DNA of 64,000 nt, taken from contig NZ_CABVLM010000002.1 in NCBI RefSeq assembly GCF_902498845.1, positions 248,001-312,000 on the forward strand, given 5' to 3'. This DNA is from Pseudoalteromonas rhizosphaerae (lineage in GTDB: Bacteria > Pseudomonadota > Gammaproteobacteria > Enterobacterales > Alteromonadaceae). Positions 8,277 through 17,939 of this stretch are shown here, piece by piece. The notes beneath the pieces were generated by a model, which made no database searches, had not been told where the DNA came from, and was given only the letters and a program-made list of their open reading frames with translations. Made by a program: the position numbers and the translations under genes. The first letter of the stretch is position 1. Each line of letters starts with the position of its first letter.

Positions 8277-9245
8277 ATGTTCGAAAATAAAATAAATCAT
8301 ACAGATATACATGTACATAATAGATTTAAAGCAAGTAGTGAAGCTTTAAAACAAAAAACTATATATGTATATTGCCCTGAAAGTTTAGAGTCGTTAATTA
8401 ATAAGCTTGTCGGTAACTATGATTTTGATATCAAGGTCAATGACTACAGCTTAAAAGATTTAAGCAAGCAAGTAATATGTCACTACCAAGCTGCGGATTT
8501 AAGTTTAGAGCAAAGACATTACTTAGTTGTTGCGACTGAATTAGGCGCTTGGGTGGAGCCTCTCGTTAGTTATTTAGATGCACGATTTGGTTATACAGAA
8601 GTTGCTTTACTTCATAGTAGTTACTTTTTGCATCAGAAGGCATTTTCGATTTTATCGCATAAGCGAACACAGTTTGCAAAAAGGGTTATGGATATAGCCG
8701 CTGCACTTTTACTTACGTTAATTGCGCTTCCTATTGGCTTGATAACTGCCTTACTTATTAAATTAGAATCACCAGGAGCTATTTTTTATAAGCAAAGGCG
8801 AACAGGGCAATATAACGAAGAATTCTCTGTGATTAAATTTAGGTCAATGAGCAAGAATGCAGAAAAATCAGGTGCACAATGGGCATCAAAAAATGATAGT
8901 AGAGTTACACGAGTTGGACAGTTTATAAGGCGAACACGTATTGATGAATTACCTCAAATAATTAATATTTTTAGAGGTGAGATGTCAATTGTTGGTCCTC
9001 GTCCAGAAAGAGAGGTGTTTATAGATAGCCTCGAAAAAGAAATTCCTTATTACCGCTTTAGACATGCTGTGAAGCCAGGTATTACAGGGCTGGCGCAAAT
9101 TAGTTATCCTTATGGTGCATCTACAGAAGATGCCATTTGGAAGCATAAATATGACATATATTATATCAAGCATCATAGTACTTGGTTGGATATTAAAATA
9201 TTATTTAAGACTGTTAAAGTCGTATTATTTGGTATGGGTCGATAA
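8277..9245 (+). CDS. Initiating sugar-phosphate (polyprenyl-P) transferase, locus 1
   Basis: A phosphoglycosyltransferase that loads the first sugar-1-phosphate of the repeat unit onto undecaprenyl phosphate. The catalytic bacterial sugar-transferase domain fills the last 190 residues: a membrane-dipping helix after [17 protein letters not shown], the [21 protein letters not shown] core with its Asp-Glu pair, and KPGITGLAQ. The first 130 residues are a soluble region without the four TM helices of WbaP/WcaJ, so it is intermediate in size. The start is uncertain: ATG 8277 is chosen (AGAAAG upstream); ATG 8247 and GTG 8211 are in frame. It directly precedes rmlB-rmlA and probably uses a UDP- or dTDP-sugar not identified here. 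Confidence 0.85.
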   Translation: MFENKINHTDIHVHNRFKASSEALKQKTIYVYCPESLESLINKLVGNYDFDIKVNDYSLKDLSKQVICHYQAADLSLEQRHYLVVATELGAWVEPLVSYLDARFGYTEVALLHSSYFLHQKAFSILSHKRTQFAKRVMDIAAALLLTLIALPIGLITALLIKLESPGAIFYKQRRTGQYNEEFSVIKFRSMSKNAEKSGAQWASKNDSRVTRVGQFIRRTRIDELPQIINIFRGEMSIVGPRPEREVFIDSLEKEIPYYRFRHAVKPGITGLAQISYPYGASTEDAIWKHKYDIYYIKHHSTWLDIKILFKTVKVVLFGMGR

Positions 9246-9268
9246 GATTAAATTTAGAGAGATATATT

Positions 9269-10357
9269 TTGAAAATTCTTGTTACAGGTGGTGCTGGGTT
9301 TATTGGTTCAGCAGTCATTAGGCATATAATTGAAAATACGAACGATACGGTCATTAATTTAGACAAACTTACGTACGCTGGAAACTTAGAATCATTAGTT
9401 GCCGTTCAGGATAACGAGCGCTACTACTTTGAAAAAGTTGATATTTGTGAACGTTCAGAATTAGATCGCATATTTGATCAATATGAACCAGATGCGGTTA
9501 TGCACTTGGCAGCAGAAAGCCATGTTGATCGCTCAATTACCGGGTCCGCTGAATTTATACAAACCAATATTATTGGCACATATAATTTGCTAGAGGCTGC
9601 TAGATGTTATTGGAATCGATTAAGTGATCCTGTAAAAGCTGATTTTCGATTTCATCATATTTCTACAGATGAAGTTTATGGTGATTTACCACACCCTGAT
9701 GAACAAAGCGGCACTCTTCCGTTATTTACAGAGGAGACATCTTACTCGCCGAGTAGCCCTTACTCAGCAAGTAAAGCATCAAGCGATCACCTTGTCCGCA
9801 GTTGGCTTCGCACTTATGGTTTACCAACAATAGTAACTAATTGTTCTAATAATTATGGTCCATATCATTTTCCTGAAAAGTTAATTCCACTTGTTATTCT
9901 AAACGCACTAGATGGAAAAGAACTCCCTATTTATGGTAAAGGGGATCAAATTCGCGATTGGTTATATGTCGATGATCATGCAAGAGCTCTTTATAAAGTG
10001 GTCACTGAAGGAAAAGTTGGAGAAACGTATAATATAGGTGGGCATAATGAGAAGAAAAATATAGAAGTTGTGCAAACTATTTGCAGCATATTAGATGAGC
10101 TGGTACCTAAAAAATCGAAATATAAAGAGCAAATTACATATGTAGCAGATCGTCCCGGTCATGATAGGCGTTATGCAATAGACTCAACAAAAATGAGTTG
10201 TGAACTCAATTGGACACCAGTAGAAACGTTTGAAACTGGTTTGCGTAAGACAGTGGATTGGTATTTGGTTAATACTAACTGGTGTGAGAATGTACAAAAT
10301 GGTTCCTATCAAAGAGAGCGTTTAGGCACACTGAATGAAATGAAGGAAGATAAATAA
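9269..10357 (+). CDS. rfbB: dTDP-glucose 4,6-dehydratase
   Basis: RmlB converts dTDP-glucose to dTDP-4-keto-6-deoxyglucose, the branch point for rhamnose and for dTDP-amino sugars. The 362-residue protein carries the NAD-binding GGAGFIG motif at residues 7-13, the active-site STDEVYGDL segment, the YSASK catalytic Tyr-x3-Lys near residue 164, and the [11 protein letters not shown] signature. The start is TTG 9269 with GAGAG upstream; no ATG is available nearby, and the residues from this point match the family N-terminus. Its last base is the first base of rmlA. No rmlC or rmlD follows, so the product goes to the 3-amino-3,6-dideoxyhexose branch rather than to rhamnose. Confidence 0.96.
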   Translation: MKILVTGGAGFIGSAVIRHIIENTNDTVINLDKLTYAGNLESLVAVQDNERYYFEKVDICERSELDRIFDQYEPDAVMHLAAESHVDRSITGSAEFIQTNIIGTYNLLEAARCYWNRLSDPVKADFRFHHISTDEVYGDLPHPDEQSGTLPLFTEETSYSPSSPYSASKASSDHLVRSWLRTYGLPTIVTNCSNNYGPYHFPEKLIPLVILNALDGKELPIYGKGDQIRDWLYVDDHARALYKVVTEGKVGETYNIGGHNEKKNIEVVQTICSILDELVPKKSKYKEQITYVADRPGHDRRYAIDSTKMSCELNWTPVETFETGLRKTVDWYLVNTNWCENVQNGSYQRERLGTLNEMKEDK

Positions 10358-11232
10358 TGAAAGGTATTGTATTAGCAGGTGGTTCGGGGACAAGACTTTA
10401 TCCAATAACTAAAGGTGTCTCAAAGCAATTGCTGCCTGTTTATGATAAGCCAATGATTTATTATCCAATTTCTGTCCTGATGTTAGCTGGGATCCGTGAA
10501 ATACTTATAATCACAACAAAAGACGATATAGCCGGATTTGAACGTTTATTAGGTGATGGCAGTGAGTTTGGTGTTAATTTCTCTTATATTATCCAACCAA
10601 GTCCTGATGGGTTAGCTCAAGCTTTTATACTCGGTGAGGATTTCATCGGTGATGATGATGTGTGCTTAGTCTTAGGTGATAATATTTTTTATGGACAAGG
10701 TTTTACACCAAAGCTAAAACATGCCGTTGAGAATGCAAAAAATAAAAATGGTGCAACAGTGTTTGGTTACCAAGTAAAAGATCCAGAACGCTTTGGTGTT
10801 GTTGAGTTTGATGAGAATAACAAGGCCATATCAATAGAAGAGAAACCTATAAAGCCTAAATCTCATTTTGCGGTCACGGGTTTGTATTTTTATGACAACC
10901 AAGTTGTGGAAATGGCAAAAAATGTAAAACCTTCTAGCCGTGGTGAACTAGAAATAACTTGCTTAAATGATATGTACCTGAAAAGTAAAAACCTTAATGT
11001 AGAGATGTTAGGGCGCGGTTTTGCATGGCTTGACACTGGAACGCACGAAAGCTTATTAGAAGCTGCAAGCTTTGTTGAAACAATTGAAAAACGTCAAGGT
11101 TATAAAGTAGCTTGCTTAGAAGAGATTGCATTTAATAATGGTTGGCTTACCAAGTCACAGGTAATAGATTTAGCAAAACCACTACTTAAAAATAATTATG
11201 GGCAGTATTTGTTAGAAATAATTAAGGAATAA
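10357..11232 (+). CDS. rfbA: Glucose-1-phosphate thymidylyltransferase
   Basis: RmlA makes dTDP-glucose from dTTP and glucose-1-phosphate. The 291-residue protein has the nucleotidyltransferase signature [11 protein letters not shown] at residues 8-18, followed by [16 protein letters not shown] and the metal-binding LGDNIFYG. Length equals the family norm. The ATG overlaps the rmlB stop (TAATGA), so translation is probably coupled. It supplies the substrate for RmlB and the following ketoisomerase. Confidence 0.97.
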   Translation: MKGIVLAGGSGTRLYPITKGVSKQLLPVYDKPMIYYPISVLMLAGIREILIITTKDDIAGFERLLGDGSEFGVNFSYIIQPSPDGLAQAFILGEDFIGDDDVCLVLGDNIFYGQGFTPKLKHAVENAKNKNGATVFGYQVKDPERFGVVEFDENNKAISIEEKPIKPKSHFAVTGLYFYDNQVVEMAKNVKPSSRGELEITCLNDMYLKSKNLNVEMLGRGFAWLDTGTHESLLEAASFVETIEKRQGYKVACLEEIAFNNGWLTKSQVIDLAKPLLKNNYGQYLLEIIKE

Positions 11233-11234
11233 TT

Positions 11235-11639
11235 ATGAGCTTAATTAAACTAATTAACTTACCGCCATTAGGTGATGAACGAGGATCGCTTGTTTCTCTT
11301 GAAAGTAATAAGTCAATACCATTTGATATCAAGCGAGTGTATTACATTTTTGGAACTAAGCCTGGTGTTGCTAGAGGTTTTCATGCCCATAAAAAGCTAA
11401 AGCAAGTAGCCGTTTGTGTAACAGGTAAATGCCGCATGACACTTGATGATGGCATACAAAGAAAAGAAGAGTGGTTGGATTCAGCCACTAAAGGTATTTT
11501 GATTGAAGATATGATATGGCGGGAAATGCACGATTTTAGCGATGATTGTGTGTTACTTGTATTAGCAAGTGAACATTACGATGAATCTGATTACATTCGA
11601 AATTATGATGAGTTTTTAAAAGGCGTAAATAATGTTTAG
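11235..11639 (+). CDS. dTDP-4-keto-6-deoxyhexose 3,4-ketoisomerase (FdtA/QdtA family)
   Basis: A small cupin (134 residues) of the WxcM-like/FdtA family that moves the keto group of dTDP-4-keto-6-deoxyglucose from C4 to C3. Family motifs are visible: GDERGSLVSLE near the start, VYYIFGTKPGVARGFHAHK with the catalytic His pair, and the ending SDYIRNYDEFL. FdtA gives the galacto and QdtA the gluco product; the sequence alone does not let me choose, so the sugar is Fuc3N or Qui3N. It starts two bases after rmlA with AAGGAATAATT upstream and overlaps the next gene by eight bases, which points to a single operon. Confidence 0.9.
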   Translation: MSLIKLINLPPLGDERGSLVSLESNKSIPFDIKRVYYIFGTKPGVARGFHAHKKLKQVAVCVTGKCRMTLDDGIQRKEEWLDSATKGILIEDMIWREMHDFSDDCVLLVLASEHYDESDYIRNYDEFLKGVNNV

Positions 11640-12474
11640 TAATATTTTGGTGATAGGCGCCGGTACTATGGGGGCTGGAGTTGCGAGTCAATTCGCCCTA
11701 AAAGGTTTTAACGTTACCATTTTAGTTAGAAGTGAAGAAAAAGTCATATGCCTAAAACCTGAACTTGAAAAATTAGTTAAACGCTCTTTAAAGCGAATGC
11801 AATTAAAAGAATCGCAGAGCGATGTATTAGATAAAATTGATATCGTAAAAGAGTTGGCGAACGAAGCTAGTTATGATTTTGTTTTTGAAGCTATTAGTGA
11901 AAATATAAATCAAAAAAAGCAAATTATTCAAGATTATACTGGTTTCATAACAGAGAATACTATTTGGGCAACAAATACATCCAGTTTATCTGTAACAGAT
12001 ATGGCTGCAGGCTATAAATACCCAGAAAACTTCATAGGTATTCACTTTTTTAATCCTGTAGCGAGTATGGAGTTGGTTGAAATAATACCATCAATGCTTA
12101 CCTCAACCTCAGTAGTGGACAAGTGTTGGGATTTTTGTACTTTATTACAGAAAAAACCTGTGCGTGTTGAAGATAGCCCTGGATTTATTGTGAATAGGTT
12201 GCTTATTCCTATGATTAATGAAGCTGTTGAAATTTTAAGTAGTCAAGTTGCAAGTGCTGAAGAGATTGATTCGGCAATGAAATTAGGTGCTCATCACCCA
12301 TTAGGGCCATTAGCTTTAGCTGATCTTATCGGTAATGATGTTTGCTTATCAATTATGGAGGCTCTATATACAGCAACTTCAGACTCAAAGTATCGACCTT
12401 CATATTTGCTTCGTAAAATGGTTAGCGCAAAAAAATTAGGTAGAAAAACGGGTATTGGTTTTTACTCTTATTAA
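11632..12474 (+). CDS. 3-hydroxyacyl-CoA (3-hydroxybutyryl-CoA) dehydrogenase
   Basis: A 280-residue NAD(P)-dependent dehydrogenase of the Hbd/PaaH family, the length of free-standing 3-hydroxybutyryl-CoA dehydrogenases (about 282). It has the Rossmann GAGTMGAGVASQFA at residues 9-22, the catalytic region NTSSLSVTDMA and GIHFFNPVASMELVEII, and the C-terminal DSPGFIVNRLLIPMINEA signature. Such an enzyme is unexpected in a polysaccharide operon. It overlaps the ketoisomerase gene and precedes the N-acyltransferase, so I infer it provides 3-hydroxybutyryl-CoA for acylation of the 3-amino group of Fuc3N/Qui3N, as 3-hydroxybutanamido sugars are known in marine O-antigens. A lipid-metabolism role cannot be excluded. 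Confidence 0.88.
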   Translation: MFSNILVIGAGTMGAGVASQFALKGFNVTILVRSEEKVICLKPELEKLVKRSLKRMQLKESQSDVLDKIDIVKELANEASYDFVFEAISENINQKKQIIQDYTGFITENTIWATNTSSLSVTDMAAGYKYPENFIGIHFFNPVASMELVEIIPSMLTSTSVVDKCWDFCTLLQKKPVRVEDSPGFIVNRLLIPMINEAVEILSSQVASAEEIDSAMKLGAHHPLGPLALADLIGNDVCLSIMEALYTATSDSKYRPSYLLRKMVSAKKLGRKTGIGFYSY

Positions 12475-12486
12475 AAGGAACTCAAG

Positions 12487-13239
12487 ATGGCGAATTTGAT
12501 TCATCCAACAGCTATTATTAGTGAAACAGCTTCAATTGGAAAAGATGTAACAATTGGAGCATTTACTATTGTTCACGAAAATGTATCTATAGGCGATAAC
12601 TCAGTTATTGAATCGTTCTGTGAGTTAGGAGTCGAGAATGCATTTTCTGAAGGGTTGCCATTAGTTCTTGGAAAAAATAGCTATATCCGTAGCCATAGTA
12701 TTTTTTATGCTGCTTCTACCTTTGGCGATAATTTAGTCACAGGCCATCGTGTAACTATTAGAGAGAAGACAACGGCAGGTGTTGGATTTCAAATTGGTAC
12801 GTTGGGTGATATCCAAGGGCATTGCACTATCGGCGATTACGTAAAGTGCCATAGTAATGTTCATATTGGGAATAAGTCAAAAATAGGTAATTATGTATGG
12901 ATTTTTCCATATGTCGTACTTACAAATGATCCCCACCCACCAAGTGAAGTTCTACTTGGTTGTGAAATTAGTGACTTTGCTGTAATTGCGACCATGTCAG
13001 TTATTTTACCGGGGGTAAAAGTTGAATCTGATACATTGATAGGTGCAGGTAGTATTGTCGGGAAAACAGTAAATTCAGGGTGGGTTGTAGCTGGTAATCC
13101 GGCTAAACCTATATGTGAAATTACTAAGATAAAACTTAAAGATGGTTCCAACCGAAATGCTTACCCTTGGCGAAGTCATTTTACTCGCGGATATCCTCAG
13201 GCCGAAGTGGAAAAGTGGATTGCTGAATTTAGTATTTGA
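12487..13239 (+). CDS. Sugar-nucleotide N-acyltransferase, left-handed beta-helix (QdtC/FdhC-type)
   Basis: A 250-residue hexapeptide-repeat transferase. Isoleucine-rich hexads run from residue 6 (IHPTAIISETASIG) to about 205, broken by a loop with TNDPHPPSE, and end in GNPAKPICE; a 40-residue helical tail follows. Length and layout fit QdtC-type enzymes that acylate the 3-amino group of dTDP-Quip3N, which are longer than PglD/WbpD-type proteins. It sits between the hydroxyacyl-CoA dehydrogenase and the aminotransferase. The acyl donor is either acetyl-CoA or, as the neighbour suggests, 3-hydroxybutyryl-CoA; this is inference. Confidence 0.85.
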   Translation: MANLIHPTAIISETASIGKDVTIGAFTIVHENVSIGDNSVIESFCELGVENAFSEGLPLVLGKNSYIRSHSIFYAASTFGDNLVTGHRVTIREKTTAGVGFQIGTLGDIQGHCTIGDYVKCHSNVHIGNKSKIGNYVWIFPYVVLTNDPHPPSEVLLGCEISDFAVIATMSVILPGVKVESDTLIGAGSIVGKTVNSGWVVAGNPAKPICEITKIKLKDGSNRNAYPWRSHFTRGYPQAEVEKWIAEFSI

Positions 13240-13276
13240 TTACAGTTAATTGTTGAAAAAATAAATAGAGTTGATA

Positions 13277-14398
13277 ATGATCCCTTTTCTAGATTTAAAA
13301 AAAATTAACAATCAATACAAAGCTGACTTAATTTCTGCTTGTAGCAGAGTTATAGAGTCAGGTTGGTATGTTCAAGGTAAAGAAGTCGCTGAATTTGAAA
13401 GTGAGTTTGCTCAATATTGTGGCACAAAGTATTGCATTGGTGTTGCTAACGGCTTAGACGCACTTACGTTGACTTTGAGGGCATGGAAAGAGTTAGGAAA
13501 GTTAAAGGACGGTGACGAAGTTATCGTTCCTGCAAATACTTATATAGCCAGTATCTTAGCTATAACAGAAAATAAATTAAAACCTGTATTAGTTGAACCT
13601 GAGCAGCATAGTTACAATCTATGTCCTGTAAAAACCGAAGCAGCAATTACTTCTAAAACGAAAGTAATACTGGTAGTTCATTTATATGGGCAATTGGCAA
13701 ATATGCCAGCTATTATGGGTATAGCAAAGCGCAGTAACTTACTTGTTCTGGAAGATTCCGCTCAAGCCCATGGCGCTAGCCTAGGTGGTAAGAAAGCGGG
13801 TAGTTGGGGTGATGCCAGTGGTTTTAGCTTTTATCCAGGGAAGAATTTGGGAGCCCTTGGTGATGCTGGAGCTGTAACTACCAGTGATCAAGAATTAGCC
13901 GATACAATTCGTGCGCTTGGCAACTATGGAAGTAAAGAAAAGTATGAAAATGTTTATCAAGGTGTCAATAGCCGCTTAGATGAAATACAAGCTGCTATGC
14001 TTAGGGTTAAGCTACGTTATTTAGATAACGAAATAGCCCATAGACGTGCGGTAGCTGCAAGGTATATGAGTGCTTTGAAGGGTTCTCAGTTTATACTTCC
14101 ATTTGCAGATGATACAGATATAACAACTGAAGAAACACATGTGTGGCATTTATTTGTTATTAGGGCTACTGATAGAGTTACTTTTCAAGCCTATATGAAC
14201 GATCTGGGTGTGCAAACTTTAATTCATTACCCTAAGCCACCACATAAGCAAAGTGCTTATCCGGATTGGAGTAATCAATCGTTTCCAATTACCGAGCTAA
14301 TCCATAAAGAAGTTATAAGTCTTCCGTTGTCTCCTGTTATGGAAAGTGAAGATTTAGATCAAGTAATCAACGCTGTTTCTTTATATGACATTACTTAA
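13277..14398 (+). CDS. dTDP-3-oxo-6-deoxyhexose aminotransferase (FdtB/QdtB-type)
   Basis: A PLP-dependent DegT/DnrJ/EryC1 sugar aminotransferase of 373 residues that installs the 3-amino group on the ketoisomerase product. The fold type I markers are present: [27 protein letters not shown], the Asp of [10 protein letters not shown] and the internal-aldimine Lys of [15 protein letters not shown], with [12 protein letters not shown] further on. ATG 13277 is preferred to the TTG at 13271 because AGAG lies six bases upstream. The protein is complete at its C-terminus, in contrast to the WbpE homologue at 30.6 kb. Its 3' end overlaps the flippase gene by 14 bases. Confidence 0.9.
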   Translation: MIPFLDLKKINNQYKADLISACSRVIESGWYVQGKEVAEFESEFAQYCGTKYCIGVANGLDALTLTLRAWKELGKLKDGDEVIVPANTYIASILAITENKLKPVLVEPEQHSYNLCPVKTEAAITSKTKVILVVHLYGQLANMPAIMGIAKRSNLLVLEDSAQAHGASLGGKKAGSWGDASGFSFYPGKNLGALGDAGAVTTSDQELADTIRALGNYGSKEKYENVYQGVNSRLDEIQAAMLRVKLRYLDNEIAHRRAVAARYMSALKGSQFILPFADDTDITTEETHVWHLFVIRATDRVTFQAYMNDLGVQTLIHYPKPPHKQSAYPDWSNQSFPITELIHKEVISLPLSPVMESEDLDQVINAVSLYDIT

Positions 14399-15656
14399 AA
14401 CATCTGTTTTGAGTTTTATTGCTACCGCAGTGAAAATGCTCGCTGCTCTAGTGATAAATAAAGCTGTAGCTGTTTTAGTTGGCCCTTCAGGGCTTGCATT
14501 GATGGGCCAACTTCAAAATTTTATTCAGATTGCTATGACTGCTGGTCAAGGTGGTATTAACCAAGGGGTTGTAAAGCATACAGCTGAGTATTCAGTTGAA
14601 AATAAAACAACAAGTGCGCTATTTAGTACCGCAACAGTTATTAGTTTTTTCACTGCTGTTAGTGCCGGAATAATCGTATGCGTTTTTTCAGGACAATTGG
14701 CCGATTACTTCTTAAAAAATCGTGATTACACCTACATATTTATACTTTTTGGTTTTAGTATTATTTTCTTTGTATTAAACCAACTGCTTTTATCAATAAT
14801 AAATGGTCTCAAAGAGATAAAAGTTTTCATTAGTATAAATATAGTGCAAAGCGTCTTTAGTTTAATTTTTACCTTAGTGATGATCTATTGGCTAGGATTA
14901 GAAGGCGTATTCATTGCTATGGTAACCAATCAATCAATAATATTATTGGTACTTGTTTGGGCGATTCGTCACCATGCACTGATTAAATTGTCAGCATTTC
15001 GAAAGCGCTTTGATAAAATAGAAGCTAAAAAATTATTTAAATTTTCAGCAATGACTTTAACAAGTGCTGCAGTAGCTCCTATCTCTCACCTTATCGTTCG
15101 CGACTACTTAGGTAATAATTTAAGTTGGCAAGAGGCGGGTTATTGGCAAGCTATCTGGTATATTTCAAGTATGTATTTAATGGTGGTTACTACAACATTA
15201 GGGATCTATTACCTACCTAAGCTTGCTGAATTAACATCTAAAAAAGAAATTAAAAAAGAATTGATAAATGGTTATAAAATAATACTTCCAATAGTGATTT
15301 TAATGGCTATGTTAATATATTTTCTTAGAGAACTTATTATACAAGTTCTCTTCTCGAAGGAGTTTATACCCATGGCTGAGCTTTTTAAATGGCAGCTTAT
15401 AGGTGATGTAATTAAATTGGCTTCGTGGCTTCTTAGTTACGTAATGTTGGCAAAGGCAATGACAAAGTTATTCATAACAACGGAAATAGTGTTTTCGATT
15501 GGTTTTGTACTTTTAGCAAAATACCTTGTGAGTCAATACGGCCTAAATGGTGTTACTTACGCTTATGCTTTAAATTATTCAGTATACTTTATAGTTGTTG
15601 CTTTTATTACTCTAAATTACCTGCGTAATAAAAAGTCAGCTCTAATGTTTAAATAA
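14385..15656 (+). CDS. wzx: Wzx repeat-unit flippase, locus 1
   Basis: A 423-residue polytopic membrane protein of the MOP/Wzx superfamily that moves undecaprenyl-PP-linked repeat units to the periplasm. About twelve hydrophobic helices can be counted; the N-terminus ([33 protein letters not shown]) is typical of WzxE-like O-antigen translocases. The start overlaps the aminotransferase gene by 14 bases. From here to about 20.7 kb the DNA is noticeably AT-rich with many A/T runs, as is usual for horizontally exchanged wzx/wzy/glycosyltransferase segments. Confidence 0.88.
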   Translation: MTLLKTSVLSFIATAVKMLAALVINKAVAVLVGPSGLALMGQLQNFIQIAMTAGQGGINQGVVKHTAEYSVENKTTSALFSTATVISFFTAVSAGIIVCVFSGQLADYFLKNRDYTYIFILFGFSIIFFVLNQLLLSIINGLKEIKVFISINIVQSVFSLIFTLVMIYWLGLEGVFIAMVTNQSIILLVLVWAIRHHALIKLSAFRKRFDKIEAKKLFKFSAMTLTSAAVAPISHLIVRDYLGNNLSWQEAGYWQAIWYISSMYLMVVTTTLGIYYLPKLAELTSKKEIKKELINGYKIILPIVILMAMLIYFLRELIIQVLFSKEFIPMAELFKWQLIGDVIKLASWLLSYVMLAKAMTKLFITTEIVFSIGFVLLAKYLVSQYGLNGVTYAYALNYSVYFIVVAFITLNYLRNKKSALMFK

Positions 15657-15702
15657 ACCTTTCAACTTGCCTTTTTAAATCTAATATTATGAGTGACTTT
15701 AT

Positions 15703-16620
15703 ATGTCAGAAGTAATTACAATTGCTATTGTTGCCTATAACTCTTCAAGCACAATTCTCGAAACACTTAATAGTGCGTTAACGCAAACCTATCAAGCAAA
15801 AAATATAGAGTTATTAATAAGCGATGATGGCTCTAGTGATAATACTACCGTAGTTGCCAGTGATTGGTTGCAATCGAATCAGCATCACTTCTACAGAGCT
15901 GCCTTATATAAAAATAAAGTAAATAAAGGAGTTTCAGCAAACTGCAATATTGTTTGGCGAAATGCGACTGGACGATGGGTTAAAACGATTGCTGCCGACG
16001 ATATATTAGTAGATACCTGCATTTGCGATAATCTTAACTACATAAAAGAACATCCTGAAGCGCAAGTTTTATTCTCTGACGCCATCTTATTTTCGGGTGA
16101 TTTAAAAAATCAAAAAGTGGTAAAAAATGATCAAAAACTTTTTGCTATGACGCAAGCTGAGCAGTTTAATATGCTCTTGAAGGGTTGCAATATTTTAGCA
16201 CCAACATCGTTTATGAGTAAAAAAACGCTAGAGAGTGTTGGCTTCGCTGACGAGAGATACGCTATGCTCGAAGATTATCCATTATGGTATAAAATTTTAA
16301 AGCAGGGTATTGGTCTTGATTATTTTGAGAAAGAGACTGTCTACTATCGAGTCGGAGACTCATTGAGTCAACATAGCGAGTTTATTGGCAATGCTAAATA
16401 CTTGAATTCACTCTATTGCTTTCAAAAGGATTGTATTTGGCCTGAGCTGAGTTATAAAGATGTATTCAAAATTTGGGACGACTATATTATTTTCAAAGAA
16501 AAAACATTGTGGCTCAAATTTGTTGGCACTAAAAGAAGTAACACATATTTAATTTATCATTACATAACATGCCTATTTAGGCCATATAGACTTTATAAAA
16601 TGATTAGAAAGTTTTTATAA
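15703..16620 (+). CDS. Family 2 glycosyltransferase
   Basis: A 305-residue GT-A fold transferase. It has the family 2 N-terminus (ITIAIVAYNSSSTILETLNSAL), the nucleotide-binding LLISDDGSSDNT at about 36-47 and a DXD-like AADDILV segment near 100; EDYPLWYKIL in the second half is common in O-antigen GT2 enzymes. The C-terminal 40 residues are basic and amphipathic, suggesting membrane association. Donor and acceptor cannot be deduced. One of three non-initiating transferases in locus 1. Confidence 0.85.
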   Translation: MSEVITIAIVAYNSSSTILETLNSALTQTYQAKNIELLISDDGSSDNTTVVASDWLQSNQHHFYRAALYKNKVNKGVSANCNIVWRNATGRWVKTIAADDILVDTCICDNLNYIKEHPEAQVLFSDAILFSGDLKNQKVVKNDQKLFAMTQAEQFNMLLKGCNILAPTSFMSKKTLESVGFADERYAMLEDYPLWYKILKQGIGLDYFEKETVYYRVGDSLSQHSEFIGNAKYLNSLYCFQKDCIWPELSYKDVFKIWDDYIIFKEKTLWLKFVGTKRSNTYLIYHYITCLFRPYRLYKMIRKFL

Positions 16621-16643
16621 TTAAGTGTTTGAGGTCAATTTTT

Positions 16644-17939
16644 GTGATAGAAAATCTACTAATTTTTATATTTTTGATTTTTGCTACGCTTGTAGCAAAT
16701 TATCAACTGAGGATTTTCTCTTTTAGACCCTCTATTTTAGGGTCATATCTTTTTTTAACACTATTTGTTCAAATTATACCCGGTACAATTTTAGTTTCAT
16801 TTTTTGCCTTCCCTCTAGTCTTGAATATTCAAACTGGAATGTCGCAAGAGCTTTTAGAATTAACATTTCGCTATACAACATGTTCAATTGCCACTTTATT
16901 GCTCATGCTATCTTTTTGTTCTAAATACATTGATTTAGATATTAATCTAAAAACGGTGCCTGTCTCAAAAGGAATGGGTGTAGGGTTATTGCTAATTTCA
17001 ATTGTTGTAGTGTTTATTAAGGTTGCTTCTATAGGGCAGCTACCGATCCTACTGGCTCTAAAGGGAGATGCTATAGGTGCTGCTCTGCTGAAGGCAAAAA
17101 TACTTAAACAAGAAACAGGAATGGGTGGGCTTTTTATAGGGTATATTTTTATGTATTTCCCTTATGTATCACTAATTTATTCCTACATATGTAAACAGAT
17201 ACTACCCTCCACATCAAAGATATTTTATATTAATTTTTACCTGATGACTTTTTATTGCTTGTATGACCTACAAAAGTCTAAATTAGTAATGGTATTTTTT
17301 ATGTTATTTGTTTTGTATCTAAAAAAAGCAAAAAATATTAACTACTTTTATGTATTAATTACACCACTAATAGGATTAATGTTTTTGGCAGGTGGCTTCA
17401 TGGTTTTACATGAAACGCCCATTGGAGAGGTTTTAAACGCAGTTGCTGGAAGAATGTTTATTGGCCAAGCCGAAGGCGCATACATGATGTATGATGTACT
17501 GACCCCAGACTTTGAGCGTATAACTTATGGTATGCCATTAGCTGGCTCGTTTGGGTTTGCGGCAATAGATCCTGCTGCTGAAATTATTACAATATTTTTT
17601 CCTACAGCTGGTAGTGCATGGGTTAACTCGAATACTTATATGCAATCACATGCATGGACTATTTTTGGCGATATATCGCTTATAATAGCTCCTTTAATTG
17701 TCACTATGAATATCGTTGGTTTATATATTTTGAAGGGGGTATTCAGCAGATACCTGCACGGTTATGCCCATGCCGTTTATATTGTCACGCTACTTACATT
17801 ACCAATCAATAATGACTTTTCATTTTTCTTGTATTTCAAGTCTTGGTTATGTTTTATTATTTTGTCAGTGTTTTTAATTGTCGTTAAAATGCCCGGCTTT
17901 TTTATTTTAAAGAAAAAGGCTAAGGTAAAGGAAGAGTAA
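16644..17939 (+). CDS. wzy: Wzy-type repeat-unit polymerase, locus 1
   Basis: A 431-residue integral membrane protein with at least ten hydrophobic helices and a large loop around residues 255-330 (AGRMFIGQAEGAYMMYDVLTP). This matches the oligosaccharide repeat-unit polymerase family in shape, with the usual lack of strong sequence motifs. GTG 16644 is chosen since GAGG (16631-16634) lies nine bases upstream; the TTG at 16629 overlaps that site. It ends in a TAATG overlap with the next glycosyltransferase. Being the only such protein of locus 1 besides Wzx, it is the best Wzy candidate there. Confidence 0.8.
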   Translation: MIENLLIFIFLIFATLVANYQLRIFSFRPSILGSYLFLTLFVQIIPGTILVSFFAFPLVLNIQTGMSQELLELTFRYTTCSIATLLLMLSFCSKYIDLDINLKTVPVSKGMGVGLLLISIVVVFIKVASIGQLPILLALKGDAIGAALLKAKILKQETGMGGLFIGYIFMYFPYVSLIYSYICKQILPSTSKIFYINFYLMTFYCLYDLQKSKLVMVFFMLFVLYLKKAKNINYFYVLITPLIGLMFLAGGFMVLHETPIGEVLNAVAGRMFIGQAEGAYMMYDVLTPDFERITYGMPLAGSFGFAAIDPAAEIITIFFPTAGSAWVNSNTYMQSHAWTIFGDISLIIAPLIVTMNIVGLYILKGVFSRYLHGYAHAVYIVTLLTLPINNDFSFFLYFKSWLCFIILSVFLIVVKMPGFFILKKKAKVKEE

